The notes under the pieces: model-generated
Told to the model about the DNA's origin: nothing
Databases searched by the model: none
What the model saw: only the letters and a program-made list of their open reading frames with translations
Translations under genes and position numbers: made by a program
In this document: piece by piece, positions 17,605-25,890 of the stretch
Layout of the letters: the number at the start of each line of letters is the position of its first letter
Position numbering within the stretch: the first letter of the stretch is position 1
From: Mesobacillus jeotgali
Lineage (GTDB): Bacteria; Bacillota; Bacilli; Bacillales; Cytobacillaceae
Direction of reading: 5' to 3'
Length of the DNA: 64,000 nt
Assembly (NCBI RefSeq): GCF_002874535.1
Contig: NZ_CP025025.1
Coordinates: 4,335,353 to 4,399,352, forward strand

Positions 17605-19257
17605 ATGAAACACACATGGTGGAAAGAGGCTGTTGCCTATCAGGTATATCCAAGGAGCTTCATGGATTCCAATGGTGACGGCATCGGTGATTTGCAAGGA
17701 ATGATATCAAAACTTGATTACTTAAAGGACTTAGGAATCGATGTGATCTGGATTTGTCCAATGTACAAATCTCCTAATGACGATAATGGTTATGATATCA
17801 GTGATTATCAAGATATCATGGATGAGTTCGGAACGATGGAAGACTTTGACCAGCTGCTTGCTGAAACGCATAAGCGCGGCATGAAGTTGATCATCGATCT
17901 TGTCATCAACCATACGAGCGATGAGCATCAATGGTTCATCGAGTCCCGTGAATCCAAGGATAGCCCTAAACGCGACTGGTACATCTGGCGCGATGGCAAG
18001 GACGGCGCTGAGCCAAACAACTGGGAAAGCATCTTTGGCGGATCTGCCTGGGAGTATGACGAAAAGACAGGTCAGTACTTCCTTCACATCTTCTCCCGCA
18101 AACAGCCAGATTTGAACTGGGAAAACAAAGATGTCCGTACTGCGTTATACGATATGATCAACTGGTGGCTTGACAAAGGGATCGATGGTTTCCGCGTCGA
18201 TGCGATCAGCCATATCAAGAAAGAAGCCGGCCTGAAAGACATGCCTAACCCTGAAGGGCAGCAGTATGTTTCTTCTTTTGATAAGCATATGAATGTCGAT
18301 GGGATTCAGCCCTTCCTGGAAGAGCTGAAGGAAGAAACGTTCTCAAAGTACGACATCATGACAGTCGGCGAAGCAAATGGCGTCAGCATTGAAGAAGCCG
18401 ATCTCTGGGTTGGCGAGGAACAAGGTAAATTCAATATGGTTTTCCAGTTTGAACATCTTGATTTGTGGGATTCTGAAAAGAAGGCGCTTGACCTGGCAAA
18501 ATTGAAGAGTACTTTTACCCGCTGGCAAAAAGGTCTTGAAGGACATGGCTGGAATGCGTTATTCATTGAAAACCATGATAAAGCACGTATCGTTTCAACA
18601 TGGGGTGATGACAAGGATTACTGGCGCGAAAGTGCAACAGCACTGGCATCCATGTACTTCCTGATGCAGGGCACGCCTTTCATCTATCAGGGACAGGAAA
18701 TCGGCATGACTAACGTCCAGTTCCCTTCCATAGAGGATTATAATGATGTAGCAATCAAGAACCTTTATAAAATCCGTCGCGAAAACGGAGTACCACATGA
18801 AGAAATCATGGATTTCATCTGGGCAACAAGCCGCGACAACTCGCGCACGCCAATGCAATGGTCAAATGCAGAAAATGCCGGGTTCACAACAGGCACACCT
18901 TGGCTCGGAATGAATCCGAACTACAAAGAGGTCAATGTCGAAAATCAGCTAAATGACCCTGACTCCATCCTTCATTTTTACAAAAAAATGATCGAGATGA
19001 AGAAGGCCAATGACATATTCACTTATGGCACATACGATTTAGTTCTCGAAAATCATGGACAAATTTATGCCTATACAAGAACATTGGAAGACAAGCAGGC
19101 TGTTGTGCTTTCCAACCTATCCAGCGAGCCAGCAGCCTTCGAATTCAACGGATTCCCGCTTGAATCAAGCCAATTGCTGCTTAACAACTACAAGGTTGAG
19201 GAAAAAGGAACGTCATTCACATTGAAGCCATACGAAACAAGAGTATATTTGAAGTAA
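17605..19257 (+). CDS. GH13 alpha-glucosidase (oligo-1,6-glucosidase family, probably alpha-1,4-active)
   Basis: This is a 550-residue cytoplasmic GH13 enzyme. Conserved regions are DLVINHTS (98-105), QPDLNW (167-172), GFRVDAISHI (195-204) with nucleophile Asp199, the acid/base Glu256 in TVGEANG, and FIENHDKAR. Residue 200, next to the nucleophile, is Ala rather than the Val of oligo-1,6-glucosidases. In this family that change is linked to preference for alpha-1,4 linkages, so maltose or maltodextrin hydrolysis is more likely than isomaltose. ATG 17605 is used because GAGGGT lies just upstream; ATG 17593 overlaps that site. Confidence 0.92.
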   Translation: MKHTWWKEAVAYQVYPRSFMDSNGDGIGDLQGMISKLDYLKDLGIDVIWICPMYKSPNDDNGYDISDYQDIMDEFGTMEDFDQLLAETHKRGMKLIIDLVINHTSDEHQWFIESRESKDSPKRDWYIWRDGKDGAEPNNWESIFGGSAWEYDEKTGQYFLHIFSRKQPDLNWENKDVRTALYDMINWWLDKGIDGFRVDAISHIKKEAGLKDMPNPEGQQYVSSFDKHMNVDGIQPFLEELKEETFSKYDIMTVGEANGVSIEEADLWVGEEQGKFNMVFQFEHLDLWDSEKKALDLAKLKSTFTRWQKGLEGHGWNALFIENHDKARIVSTWGDDKDYWRESATALASMYFLMQGTPFIYQGQEIGMTNVQFPSIEDYNDVAIKNLYKIRRENGVPHEEIMDFIWATSRDNSRTPMQWSNAENAGFTTGTPWLGMNPNYKEVNVENQLNDPDSILHFYKKMIEMKKANDIFTYGTYDLVLENHGQIYAYTRTLEDKQAVVLSNLSSEPAAFEFNGFPLESSQLLLNNYKVEEKGTSFTLKPYETRVYLK

Positions 19258-19262
19258 TTTTT

Positions 19263-19297
19263 AGGGAGTGCCGATTTAATGATGGCACTCCCTTTTT
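19263..19297 (+). terminator. Intrinsic terminator of the alpha-glucoside operon
   Basis: AGGGAGTGCC (19263-19272) pairs perfectly with GGCACTCCCT (19284-19293), followed by TTTT. Confidence 0.92.
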
Positions 19298-19387
19298 CAA
19301 TACGGCTCTTTTCTTGTGCAATGTTGTTTTAACAAACTTGTGACCAGATCTCTTGAATGGAAAAGCAAGCCTTCAGTAAATTTTCAG

Positions 19388-19575
19388 TTAATTTGACAGT
19401 CATTTTTCATAATTGTACGCTTATGCCAGTTAATTGCACGGTGATCCTCCTTAATTGCATGCTTATGCCGGTTAATTGCACCATCGTCCTCCTTAATTGC
19501 ACGCTTATGCCGATTAATTGCTCAATCATCCTCTTAATTGCACGCTGGCCCGGCATAAATGCACCAACATCCTAA
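19388..19575 (+). repeat. 21-bp tandem intergenic array, TTAATTGCAC type (array D)
   Basis: About nine degenerate units start at 19388, 19409, 19430, 19451, 19472, 19493 and so on, exactly 21 bp apart at first, with the last two about 20 bp. Units alternate between TTAATTGCACGCTTATGCC and TTAATTGCACCATCGTCCTC types. Because 21 is divisible by three, a spurious open frame with heptapeptide repeats runs through it. It lies in the convergent gap after the terminator and fills most of the gap of about 370 bp before the next gene. Confidence 0.85.
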
Positions 19576-19623
19576 ATATGAAAAAATAACATTCTATTCA
19601 ACATCAAGAGAATTTAACGTTAC

Positions 19624-20112
19624 CTACCTAATAACAAAAGTCTGATATACAACCTCTTCCCCATCCTGAACTTCCGACTGTTCTACAAAGTTTATTTCCA
19701 GTTGCTTGTAGACCTTTTTCCAAAAGTGTACTGCTGTTTGATTATTAACGAGCTGGGATATGTAATAACTGCCTTTATTTTCGGCAAAGATTTCTGATAC
19801 AGCTGCTTTGGCGACTCCTTTTCCACGGAAGGAATTCAATATAAAAAAGTCATTGATTACTTTATCTACTTTTGTCGTGAAAGGTGCTTCAAGAATCAGG
19901 ACAAATCCAGCCAGTTTTTCATCGGCCATTATGAAGTATGGCGTGACTCCGTCTTTTTCCCATATAAGTGAAAATGAATCAAAATCGAAGCTACCATCCT
20001 CACTGATCTGCAATCCATTTGTATAAGCGGACAACTCATGCAGGTAAAGTGAATAAAGATTCCGCAGTACTTCCTTTTCATCTGGTCTGATCTTTTCCAA
20101 AATTACTTTCAT
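19624..20112 (-). CDS. GNAT-family N-acetyltransferase
   Basis: The 162-residue cytoplasmic protein has the GNAT acetyl-CoA-binding region in VINDFFILNSFRGKGVAKAAV, where R/Q-x-x-G-x-G/A appears as FRGKGVA, and a strand ending in NNQTAVHFWKK. The acceptor substrate cannot be told. GAGGAGAAG precedes ATG 20112. Confidence 0.82.
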   Translation of the reverse strand: MKVILEKIRPDEKEVLRNLYSLYLHELSAYTNGLQISEDGSFDFDSFSLIWEKDGVTPYFIMADEKLAGFVLILEAPFTTKVDKVINDFFILNSFRGKGVAKAAVSEIFAENKGSYYISQLVNNQTAVHFWKKVYKQLEINFVEQSEVQDGEEVVYQTFVIR

Positions 20113-20143
20113 TCTACTTCTCCTCGGTTAAATAAGGTAATAG

Positions 20144-20171
20144 TCCTATTAAGAATTCACGCTTAATAGGA
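20144..20171. promoter_or_regulatory. 10-bp perfect inverted repeat in a divergent gap
   Basis: TCCTATTAAG (20144-20153) and CTTAATAGGA (20162-20171) flank an 8-bp centre. A second short inverted pair, AGGAGG with CCTCCT, follows at about 20170-20183. No T-run follows. It lies 32 bp upstream of the GNAT start and 109 bp before the promoter of the opposite gene, so an operator is possible; no regulator is identified. Confidence 0.5.
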
Positions 20172-20279
20172 GGAATCCCTCCTGAAAAAATTGAATTTTA
20201 CATTAAGGTGGCTGATTGGCGTTTAGCTTGCTTGCTTTAGGAGAATATAACACAGGAAGGAATTGGACCGAGAAAAGTG

Positions 20280-20308
20280 TTGGCAAAACAGGGGTTATGC
20301 ATTAAAAT
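20280..20308 (+). promoter_or_regulatory. Sigma-A promoter of the YjiH-family gene
   Basis: TTGGCA (20280-20285), a 17-bp spacer and TAAAAT (20303-20308). Transcription would start near 20315, which supports the TTG start at 20350 for the gene that follows. Confidence 0.7.
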
Positions 20309-20349
20309 AATTTTTGACTTATAAATATGTATTTAAGGGTGAAATCATT

Positions 20350-21711
20350 TTGGAAAAACCATTGCGTAAAACAAGATCTACCGGGGACTTATTAGCATTT
20401 ATCATTCCCTCATTAATAGGAATATTTTTCTTTATGTTACCAATCTCCTACAACGGAGAAATAACGATACCGATCGCTGTCCTTTCCGGATGGCTTCAGG
20501 ACTTGCTTGGCGGCTCATTGCCTGCAATCATGACTGTAATAATTGTCCTGACCCTGATCGGAACACTATTAATAAAAACAATCAGACCGGAAATTCTTAA
20601 CCGTAACCATTTTCTGAAAGCATTGTTTGATGTTCCAGTTGTCTGGCTTGTTGCCAGGATTTTAGGAGCAATTTTTGCGGTCATGACTTTATTTCAATTA
20701 GGGCCGGAAGCAGTTTGGTCACCTAACACAGGCGGACTGCTGCTCAACGACCTTTTGCCAATCCTTTTCTCAGTGTTTCTTTTTGCAGGGTTGTTCCTGC
20801 CTTTATTGCTGAACTTTGGTCTTCTTGAATTGTTCGGAACATTGATGGCCAAGATCATGCGTCCTATTTTCACATTGCCTGGACGTTCTTCAATTGATAC
20901 TCTAACATCATGGCTTGGCGACGGCACGATTGGTGTTCTCCTGACAAGCAAACAGTATGAAGAAGGATACTATACAAGACGAGAAGCCGCTGTTATCGGG
21001 ACGACTTTCTCTGTTGTCTCCATCACATTCAGTCTCGTAGTCATTTCTCAGGTTGGCCTGGGCCATATGTTTGTTCCATTTTATTTAACCGTGACACTGG
21101 CTGGCGTGGTTGCGGCTATAATCCTTCCAAGAATCCCGCCTCTTTCAAGGAAGCAGGATACGTATTATGTTGAGCAGAACAACGACTACTCTGAGGAGAA
21201 CATTCCTGATGGATATACACCTTTCTCCTGGGGTATGGCACAGGCTGTCGATAAAGCAAGCAGCAATAAGAGCTTTAAAGATTTCTTCCTTGCCGGTATC
21301 CGCAATATCCTTGATATGTGGATGGGTGTTGCGCCGATCGTCATGGCGCTTGGAACACTGGCGCTGATTGTCGCTGAATATACACCAGTATTTCAATGGC
21401 TAGGGATGCCGTTCATTCCGCTGTTGGAGCTAATGCAGGTTCCTGAAGCGAAGGCTGCTTCAGAGACATTGATTGTCGGCTTTGCGGACATGTTCCTTCC
21501 TTCCGTAATCGGTGCTGATATCGCAAGCCCGATGACAAGGTTCATCATTGCGTCTGTTTCCGTCACACAGCTAATCTATATGTCAGAGGTCGGCGGCCTG
21601 CTGCTGGGTTCAAAAATCCCTGTCAGCTTCGGGGAATTGTTCATTATCTTCCTGCAGCGTACACTTGTGACATTGCCAATCGTTGTACTGGTTGCGCATA
21701 TCATTTTTTAG
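20350..21711 (+). CDS. YjiH-family membrane protein with nucleoside-recognition (GATE) domains
   Basis: The 453-residue protein has about ten membrane helices. It matches the YjiH group, related to spore-maturation and nucleoside-transporter gate proteins, through the stretches TLTSWLGDGTIGVLLTSKQYEEG and GFADMFLPSVIGADIAS. It is probably a transporter or channel, and the substrate is unknown. TTG 20350 follows AAGGGTG by eight bases. An upstream TTG at 20314 lies at the predicted transcription start and is unlikely. Confidence 0.8.
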   Translation: MEKPLRKTRSTGDLLAFIIPSLIGIFFFMLPISYNGEITIPIAVLSGWLQDLLGGSLPAIMTVIIVLTLIGTLLIKTIRPEILNRNHFLKALFDVPVVWLVARILGAIFAVMTLFQLGPEAVWSPNTGGLLLNDLLPILFSVFLFAGLFLPLLLNFGLLELFGTLMAKIMRPIFTLPGRSSIDTLTSWLGDGTIGVLLTSKQYEEGYYTRREAAVIGTTFSVVSITFSLVVISQVGLGHMFVPFYLTVTLAGVVAAIILPRIPPLSRKQDTYYVEQNNDYSEENIPDGYTPFSWGMAQAVDKASSNKSFKDFFLAGIRNILDMWMGVAPIVMALGTLALIVAEYTPVFQWLGMPFIPLLELMQVPEAKAASETLIVGFADMFLPSVIGADIASPMTRFIIASVSVTQLIYMSEVGGLLLGSKIPVSFGELFIIFLQRTLVTLPIVVLVAHIIF

Positions 21712-21755
21712 TCCCAAAATGAAAGTGAATCGATTTTAATATAACCGAAAAGATA

Positions 21756-21788
21756 AAAACCGGATGGCGAAATGCCAGCCGGTTTTTT
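21756..21788 (+). terminator. Intrinsic terminator after the YjiH-family gene
   Basis: The arms 21756-21768 and 21774-21786 form a 13-position stem with one mismatch, followed by T residues. Confidence 0.88.
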
Positions 21789-21801
21789 CATGGTTTGATA
21801 A

Positions 21802-21922
21802 TTCCGCGAAAATGAGGTGGAATTCCGCGAAATCAGACCACATTTCCGCGAAAATGCACATTAATTCCGCGAATTTCTACGTTAATTCCGCGAACTGGAA
21901 AAAACCACTGATTTTCTCCAGC
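21802..21922 (+). repeat. 21-bp tandem intergenic array, TTCCGCGAA type (array B)
   Basis: TTCCGCGAA cores start at 21802, 21823, 21844, 21865 and 21886, exactly 21 bp apart, with variable sequence between. The last unit runs into GCGAACTGGAAAA, which pairs with TTTTCTCCAGC (21912-21922). The same end sequence closes arrays A and C. It lies between the terminators of two convergent genes. An open frame with NSAK/NSAN repeats across it is an artefact of the 21-bp period. Confidence 0.85.
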
Positions 21923-21951
21923 AAAAAAGAGAAGCAGCATACTTCTCTTTT
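21923..21951 (-). terminator. Intrinsic terminator of the glycine-rich protein gene
   Basis: AAAAGAGAAG (21925-21934) pairs with CTTCTCTTTT (21942-21951). On the minus strand the stem is followed by a T-run. Confidence 0.85.
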
Positions 21952-21965
21952 AAAAGGATGTGTTC

Positions 21966-22418
21966 CTAGCACTGGAAAGACCGAATCTGTCTCAGATCCA
22001 TTCCGTAGTAAACCCATCCTCGGCGGCGGCTCCATCTCCAGCCGGCAATGGAGTTTCTGCCGAGGAAGACTGGATAGAACCAGAAGCTTCTGCCATCGAT
22101 CAGCCAGACGTATGTGTAGCGGAACATGCATCTTCTGATTCCGCCTGGGTCTACTGCAAATGCCGTTGCCTGTTCTTGCGGCACATATGCTGGCGGTGGG
22201 GATGATGGCGGACCTCCACCTTGGCCCCCGCCTGGTGAACCTCCTGGTCCTCCTGGGAAGCCACCCGGACCACCTGGAAATCCGCCTGGACCTCCCGGGA
22301 ATCCACCAAATGTCCTCATATCTCCCTGCTGGTTAAATTCATTCTCATAGAATCCATAATCGTCTTCAAATTGCTGATTTGGTCCATATGGGTAGAAGTT
22401 ATTATAATACAAACTCAT
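21966..22418 (-). CDS. Glycine/proline-rich protein with conserved C-terminal domain, coat-like
   Basis: The protein has 150 residues. A Tyr/Asn/Phe-rich N-terminus (about 1-35) precedes perfect GGFPGGP repeats (about 38-62) and a PPSSPPPAYVP linker. A compact aromatic/Arg-rich C-terminal domain of about 60 residues follows (MFRYTYVWLIDGRSFWFYPVF). Gly-rich proteins of this layout are common in Bacillaceae and look like spore-surface or envelope proteins, but no function is known to me. AGAGGGGAT precedes ATG 22418, and a terminator follows, so it is a real gene despite the simple sequence. Confidence 0.75.
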   Translation of the reverse strand: MSLYYNNFYPYGPNQQFEDDYGFYENEFNQQGDMRTFGGFPGGPGGFPGGPGGFPGGPGGSPGGGQGGGPPSSPPPAYVPQEQATAFAVDPGGIRRCMFRYTYVWLIDGRSFWFYPVFLGRNSIAGWRWSRRRGWVYYGMDLRQIRSFQC

Positions 22419-22471
22419 ATCCCCTCTCTAAAAGTCTTCCTTGTAATGTATGCAATACGCCCAATTAGGTG

Positions 22472-23569
22472 CTAGTCGGCACTCAGGCTTTCAATTTCTT
22501 TTTGCAGCTGGACAGTGATCTCGTCTACCTTTGCAAAATCCATGGCTTAGATGTAGATTGCCTCCAATTGGTCGCGAAGCTCCTTTGCATGCGCTAAAGA
22601 GGCAATTGCTTCGTTCATCTTCGCTTTATACCTTCCGCCAACATCCTCAATTTCGGCTTCGTATTTTTCATCTGTACCAGGAGTAATCAACTCTGTATAC
22701 ATATCGATGATTTCATCTGTCTCTCTTTCCGGAAAATACTCGTGCGGAGCGGTGCTGTCGAAGATCGCAAAGTCGAGCTCACGAACAATGACCATATCCA
22801 GGCTGTGAGGATCAAATCCGCAATGATAGACTTCAACGTCATATCCACGCGACTTTGCTTCGGCGGCCAGTTTTTTCAGCATGGTGGACTTTCCGGAGCC
22901 TGGGCGGCCTTTGATGAAGTACCTCTTGCCTACTGTTTCAGTCAAATTTGGAACAAAGTCGACTGCTCCAACCGGAGTGGCCGCACCAAGGAATCGGTCG
23001 TACACCCTCCCGCTGCCTTTTGTAGATGTACTGTCTCCGAAGAACCTCTCAATCAATTTGTTCGTCAGCACATTCGCTTTTTCAAAATCCATGTTTTCAA
23101 TATAGATTTTTTCCCACTCGTCATGAATTCTCAACGCTTCGGCAAAAAGGCTGTAAGCAGAATTGAAAGCCTCACTGATTTTTTCACTAAGCTGCAGAAT
23201 TGTTTCCTTGTGCTCCTGAAGCTTTCCGGAATTCCACGCTTCGCCCAGATTGACATACTCCTCAACCGCTCCAGGCGCCTTCGGTTCGATGACGTGCGGC
23301 GCAGTTCCGTCAACGATCCCGGCATTCAATTTGGGAATTAACACACCATCGATTGACTTGTTGTCTGATGAGCAATACAGGAATTGAACATCATAGCCTT
23401 TTTCAAGCCATTCATTGCCGATCTTTTTCATTAGCGAGGATTTTCCTGTTCCTGGTCCGCCCTTTAATATGAATAGCCGTGACAAGCCCTGCAAGCTGGA
23501 ATCATATAAGCTGTAAAAACCGCGTGCCGTGTTGCCGCCGGCAAAAAAGTTCAGGATTTTTCCTGACAT
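22472..23569 (-). pseudogene. Duplicated P-loop ATPase (PRK06851 type) with in-frame stop near the 3' end
   Basis: The gene encodes two tandem P-loop domains, with Walker A GGPGTGKSS at residues 37-45 and GRPGSGKST at about 216-224. Each is followed by a parallel GYDVQFLYC / GYDVEVYHC strand and a TAPH motif. The frame meets TAA at 22549-22547 after 340 residues, but stays in frame for 24 more codons to TAG at 22474-22472 (AMDFAKVDEITVQ...). The first domain ends EKIYIENMDFEKANVLT and the second reads EAIYI-stop-AMDFAKVDEIT, so the stop replaces an internal residue. The truncated product may still work. GGAGGGAG precedes ATG 23569. The family's function is unknown. Confidence 0.75.
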
Positions 23570-23772
23570 TTAATCGCACTCCCTCCAACCGTTCTGATAA
23601 ACGGCAAGTTTTCGCTTCCTCCTTACTATATGCAGGTGATTTGTTCTGGGTGAATGCCCAGACACCATCTTGATTTTGTCTATTTTGAGAACTATTTCCC
23701 GGGGAAGTGATGTTTTTAATGAAAATTAGTAATGAAATCTTTCCGTTATCTGGCTTACCCCTAAAAAAGCTA

Positions 23773-23804
23773 GAAAAAAACCACAGCTATTGAAGCTGTG
23801 GTTT
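23773..23804 (-). terminator. Intrinsic terminator of ybaK
   Basis: AAACCACAGCT (23778-23788) pairs with AGCTGTGGTTT (23794-23804). On the minus strand the stem is followed by seven T. It starts three bases after the ybaK stop. Confidence 0.9.
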
Positions 23805-23806
23805 GA

Positions 23807-24283
23807 CTATTTCGTTAATTGACCATATTTTCCTCTTAAAATATTTAAAAGCTGGTCCGGTGCCAATTCGACCTGGAAACCGATTTTCCCTGCACTGACG
23901 ATGATGGTTTCAAGCTCCTGGGCGCTCTCATCCAAAAAAGTAGGATAGTTCTTCTTCATGCCAACCGGCGAACAGCCGCCGCGGATGTAGCCGGTATATT
24001 TCTGGATGTCCTTGACTGGAAGCATCTCTACACTCTTTTCCCCAGCTTCCCTCGCAGCCTTTTTCATATCCAGCTCCGCTTCTACCGGGATAACAAAAAC
24101 ATATAAATCCTTGCTGGCGCCTACAACAACAAGCGTTTTGTAGACCTGTGCCGGGTCGCGGCCAATTTTACCAGCAACAGCAACACCGTCAATCTTGCCA
24201 TCCTTCGAGTCATAAGTTAGGATTTCATACGGCACCTTCTGCGTATCAAGAATCCTCATTGCGTTCGTTTTAACCTTCGCCAT
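23807..24283 (-). CDS. ybaK: Cys-tRNA(Pro)/Cys-tRNA(Cys) deacylase YbaK
   Basis: The 158-residue cytoplasmic protein of the YbaK/ProX editing-domain family hydrolyses Cys-tRNA(Pro) made in error by ProRS. Visible family features are the conserved KTLVVVG strand, the GGCSPVGMKK glycine loop and FLDESA. Length is typical. GGAGGAACCAGG precedes ATG 24283. Confidence 0.92.
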   Translation of the reverse strand: MAKVKTNAMRILDTQKVPYEILTYDSKDGKIDGVAVAGKIGRDPAQVYKTLVVVGASKDLYVFVIPVEAELDMKKAAREAGEKSVEMLPVKDIQKYTGYIRGGCSPVGMKKNYPTFLDESAQELETIIVSAGKIGFQVELAPDQLLNILRGKYGQLTK

Positions 24284-24365
24284 CCTGGTTCCTCCTAATA
24301 ATGAGGGGTTTTAGGATAATTTTACCTTATGGTAGCAAGGCGATTCAATCCCAGTCTCTTCTGGC

Positions 24366-25706
24366 TTACACTTGAAATCCCAAGTTTTCCAGCTTCTGAT
24401 TCATGTTAACAGCTCTCCTGCCGACAGAAATATACGTTAGGCCAGCAGCCTCCGCCTCGGCCAAGTCATAGCAGTTCCTTCCGTCAAATAGAACCGGTTC
24501 TCGCATGAGTAATGGGTAACGTCCCAAATCATATTGAGTGATTTGCGGCCACTCGGTCATGATGAAGACAACATCCGCTCCTTTAATCGCCATATCCACG
24601 GAGTCAGCGTAATACAGCCGGCTTCCGAATAACTCTTCTACTTTTCCAACGGCAGCCGGGTCATACACCGAAATGTCAGCCTGTTCTTCAAAAAGCTGGG
24701 CGATCAGCTCAATTGCAGGTGCCTCACGGATGTCATCAGTATGAGGCTTGAACGCCAGGCCCAGCACCGCCGTCCTCTTCCCTTGCAGACTGCCAAACAT
24801 CTCTTTCGCTTTTAAAAATAGCTGCTGCTTTTGCCTGCTGTTCACCTCAATCACGGACCGAAGGATTTTAAAATCATAATTATAGTAATCTGTAAGCTTT
24901 TCAAGGGCCTTTGTATCCTTCGGGAAGCATGAACCGCCATAGCCAATCCCCGCTTTTAAAAATTGGCTGCCGATCCGCTCGTCCATACCCATTCCTTTTG
25001 CCACATCTTCAATATTTGCACCTGTGTGCTCACACAGGTTGGCAACCTCGTTGATAAAACTGATTTTCGTCGCCAGAAACGCATTAGAAGCATATTTGAT
25101 GAGCTCTGCACTGCGGATATCTGTCTGGATATTCGGCCTGCCAAAAGGTTCATAAATACTCGCAACCGCACTGCCCGCTTCACGGTCATCCGTACCGATG
25201 ACGATCCGGTCAGCATGGAACGTATCAAGAATGCCAGAGCCTTCACGCAAAAATTCAGGATTTGAAACGACTTTTACTTGAATATGGTCCGGGATGATTT
25301 CCTTAAGCATCTGATAAATCCGCTCGTTTGTCCCGACCGGTACGGTGCTTTTAATGACAATGACTGCATTCCTGGTTAAACTGGCGCCGATATCAGCAAC
25401 CGCCGCTTCTAAATAGCCAAGATTTGCCGAGCCATCCTCGTTTTCAGGCGTCCCAACTGTGATAAAAATAAAGTCCATCGTTGCGAAGGCCGATTTTAAG
25501 TCAGCTGTAAAATGAAGCCTTCCTTCTTCCAGATTCTTTTTCAGCATCTCTTCAAGTCCCGGTTCATAAATCGGGCATCTACCTTTTGAAAGAGTACTGA
25601 TTTTTTGTTCATCTATATCAAAACAGGTCACATTGTAACCAACTTCAGCAAAACAAACTCCCGTGACAAGGCCAACATAGCCTGTCCCGACAACTGTGAT
25701 TTCCAT
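24366..25706 (-). CDS. ugd: UDP-glucose 6-dehydrogenase
   Basis: The 446-residue NAD-dependent enzyme oxidises UDP-glucose to UDP-glucuronate for wall or capsular polysaccharides (Ugd/TuaD family). It has the Rossmann motif GTGYVGLVTG at residues 7-16, the catalytic Cys in GGSCFPKDTKAL, and the C-terminal UDP-binding domain (FKPHTDDIREAP). ATG 25706 is the start because GGAGGG lies five bases upstream; an upstream ATG at 25736 has no ribosome site. No polysaccharide genes flank it. Confidence 0.92.
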   Translation of the reverse strand: MEITVVGTGYVGLVTGVCFAEVGYNVTCFDIDEQKISTLSKGRCPIYEPGLEEMLKKNLEEGRLHFTADLKSAFATMDFIFITVGTPENEDGSANLGYLEAAVADIGASLTRNAVIVIKSTVPVGTNERIYQMLKEIIPDHIQVKVVSNPEFLREGSGILDTFHADRIVIGTDDREAGSAVASIYEPFGRPNIQTDIRSAELIKYASNAFLATKISFINEVANLCEHTGANIEDVAKGMGMDERIGSQFLKAGIGYGGSCFPKDTKALEKLTDYYNYDFKILRSVIEVNSRQKQQLFLKAKEMFGSLQGKRTAVLGLAFKPHTDDIREAPAIELIAQLFEEQADISVYDPAAVGKVEELFGSRLYYADSVDMAIKGADVVFIMTEWPQITQYDLGRYPLLMREPVLFDGRNCYDLAEAEAAGLTYISVGRRAVNMNQKLENLGFQV

Positions 25707-25890
25707 ATTGGCCCTCCAATCATTGATACATTTCATTTTATCATGCAGACATCACAATCTTATCCAATCCGCTCAATTTGGTAAAAACTTGTTCATTCCC
25801 ATTATTAACGGGTAATAGGAAAAAAAGGCATGAATTTCACCAATGAAGGAAAAATTAGTTATTATGAAGATTTTTCAAGGAGGAAATTAG

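Noticed and set aside
19357-19575. 72-residue protein with LNCTLMP heptads
   Set aside because: It is an open frame created by the 21-bp period of array D and lacks a ribosome site.
21764-22138. 124-residue protein with NSAK/NSAN repeats
   Set aside because: It runs across array B and antisense into the glycine-rich gene, and is an artefact of the 21-bp period.
22742-23341. 199-residue plus-strand frame
   Set aside because: It is antisense to the duplicated P-loop ATPase, which has clear Walker motifs and a good ribosome site.
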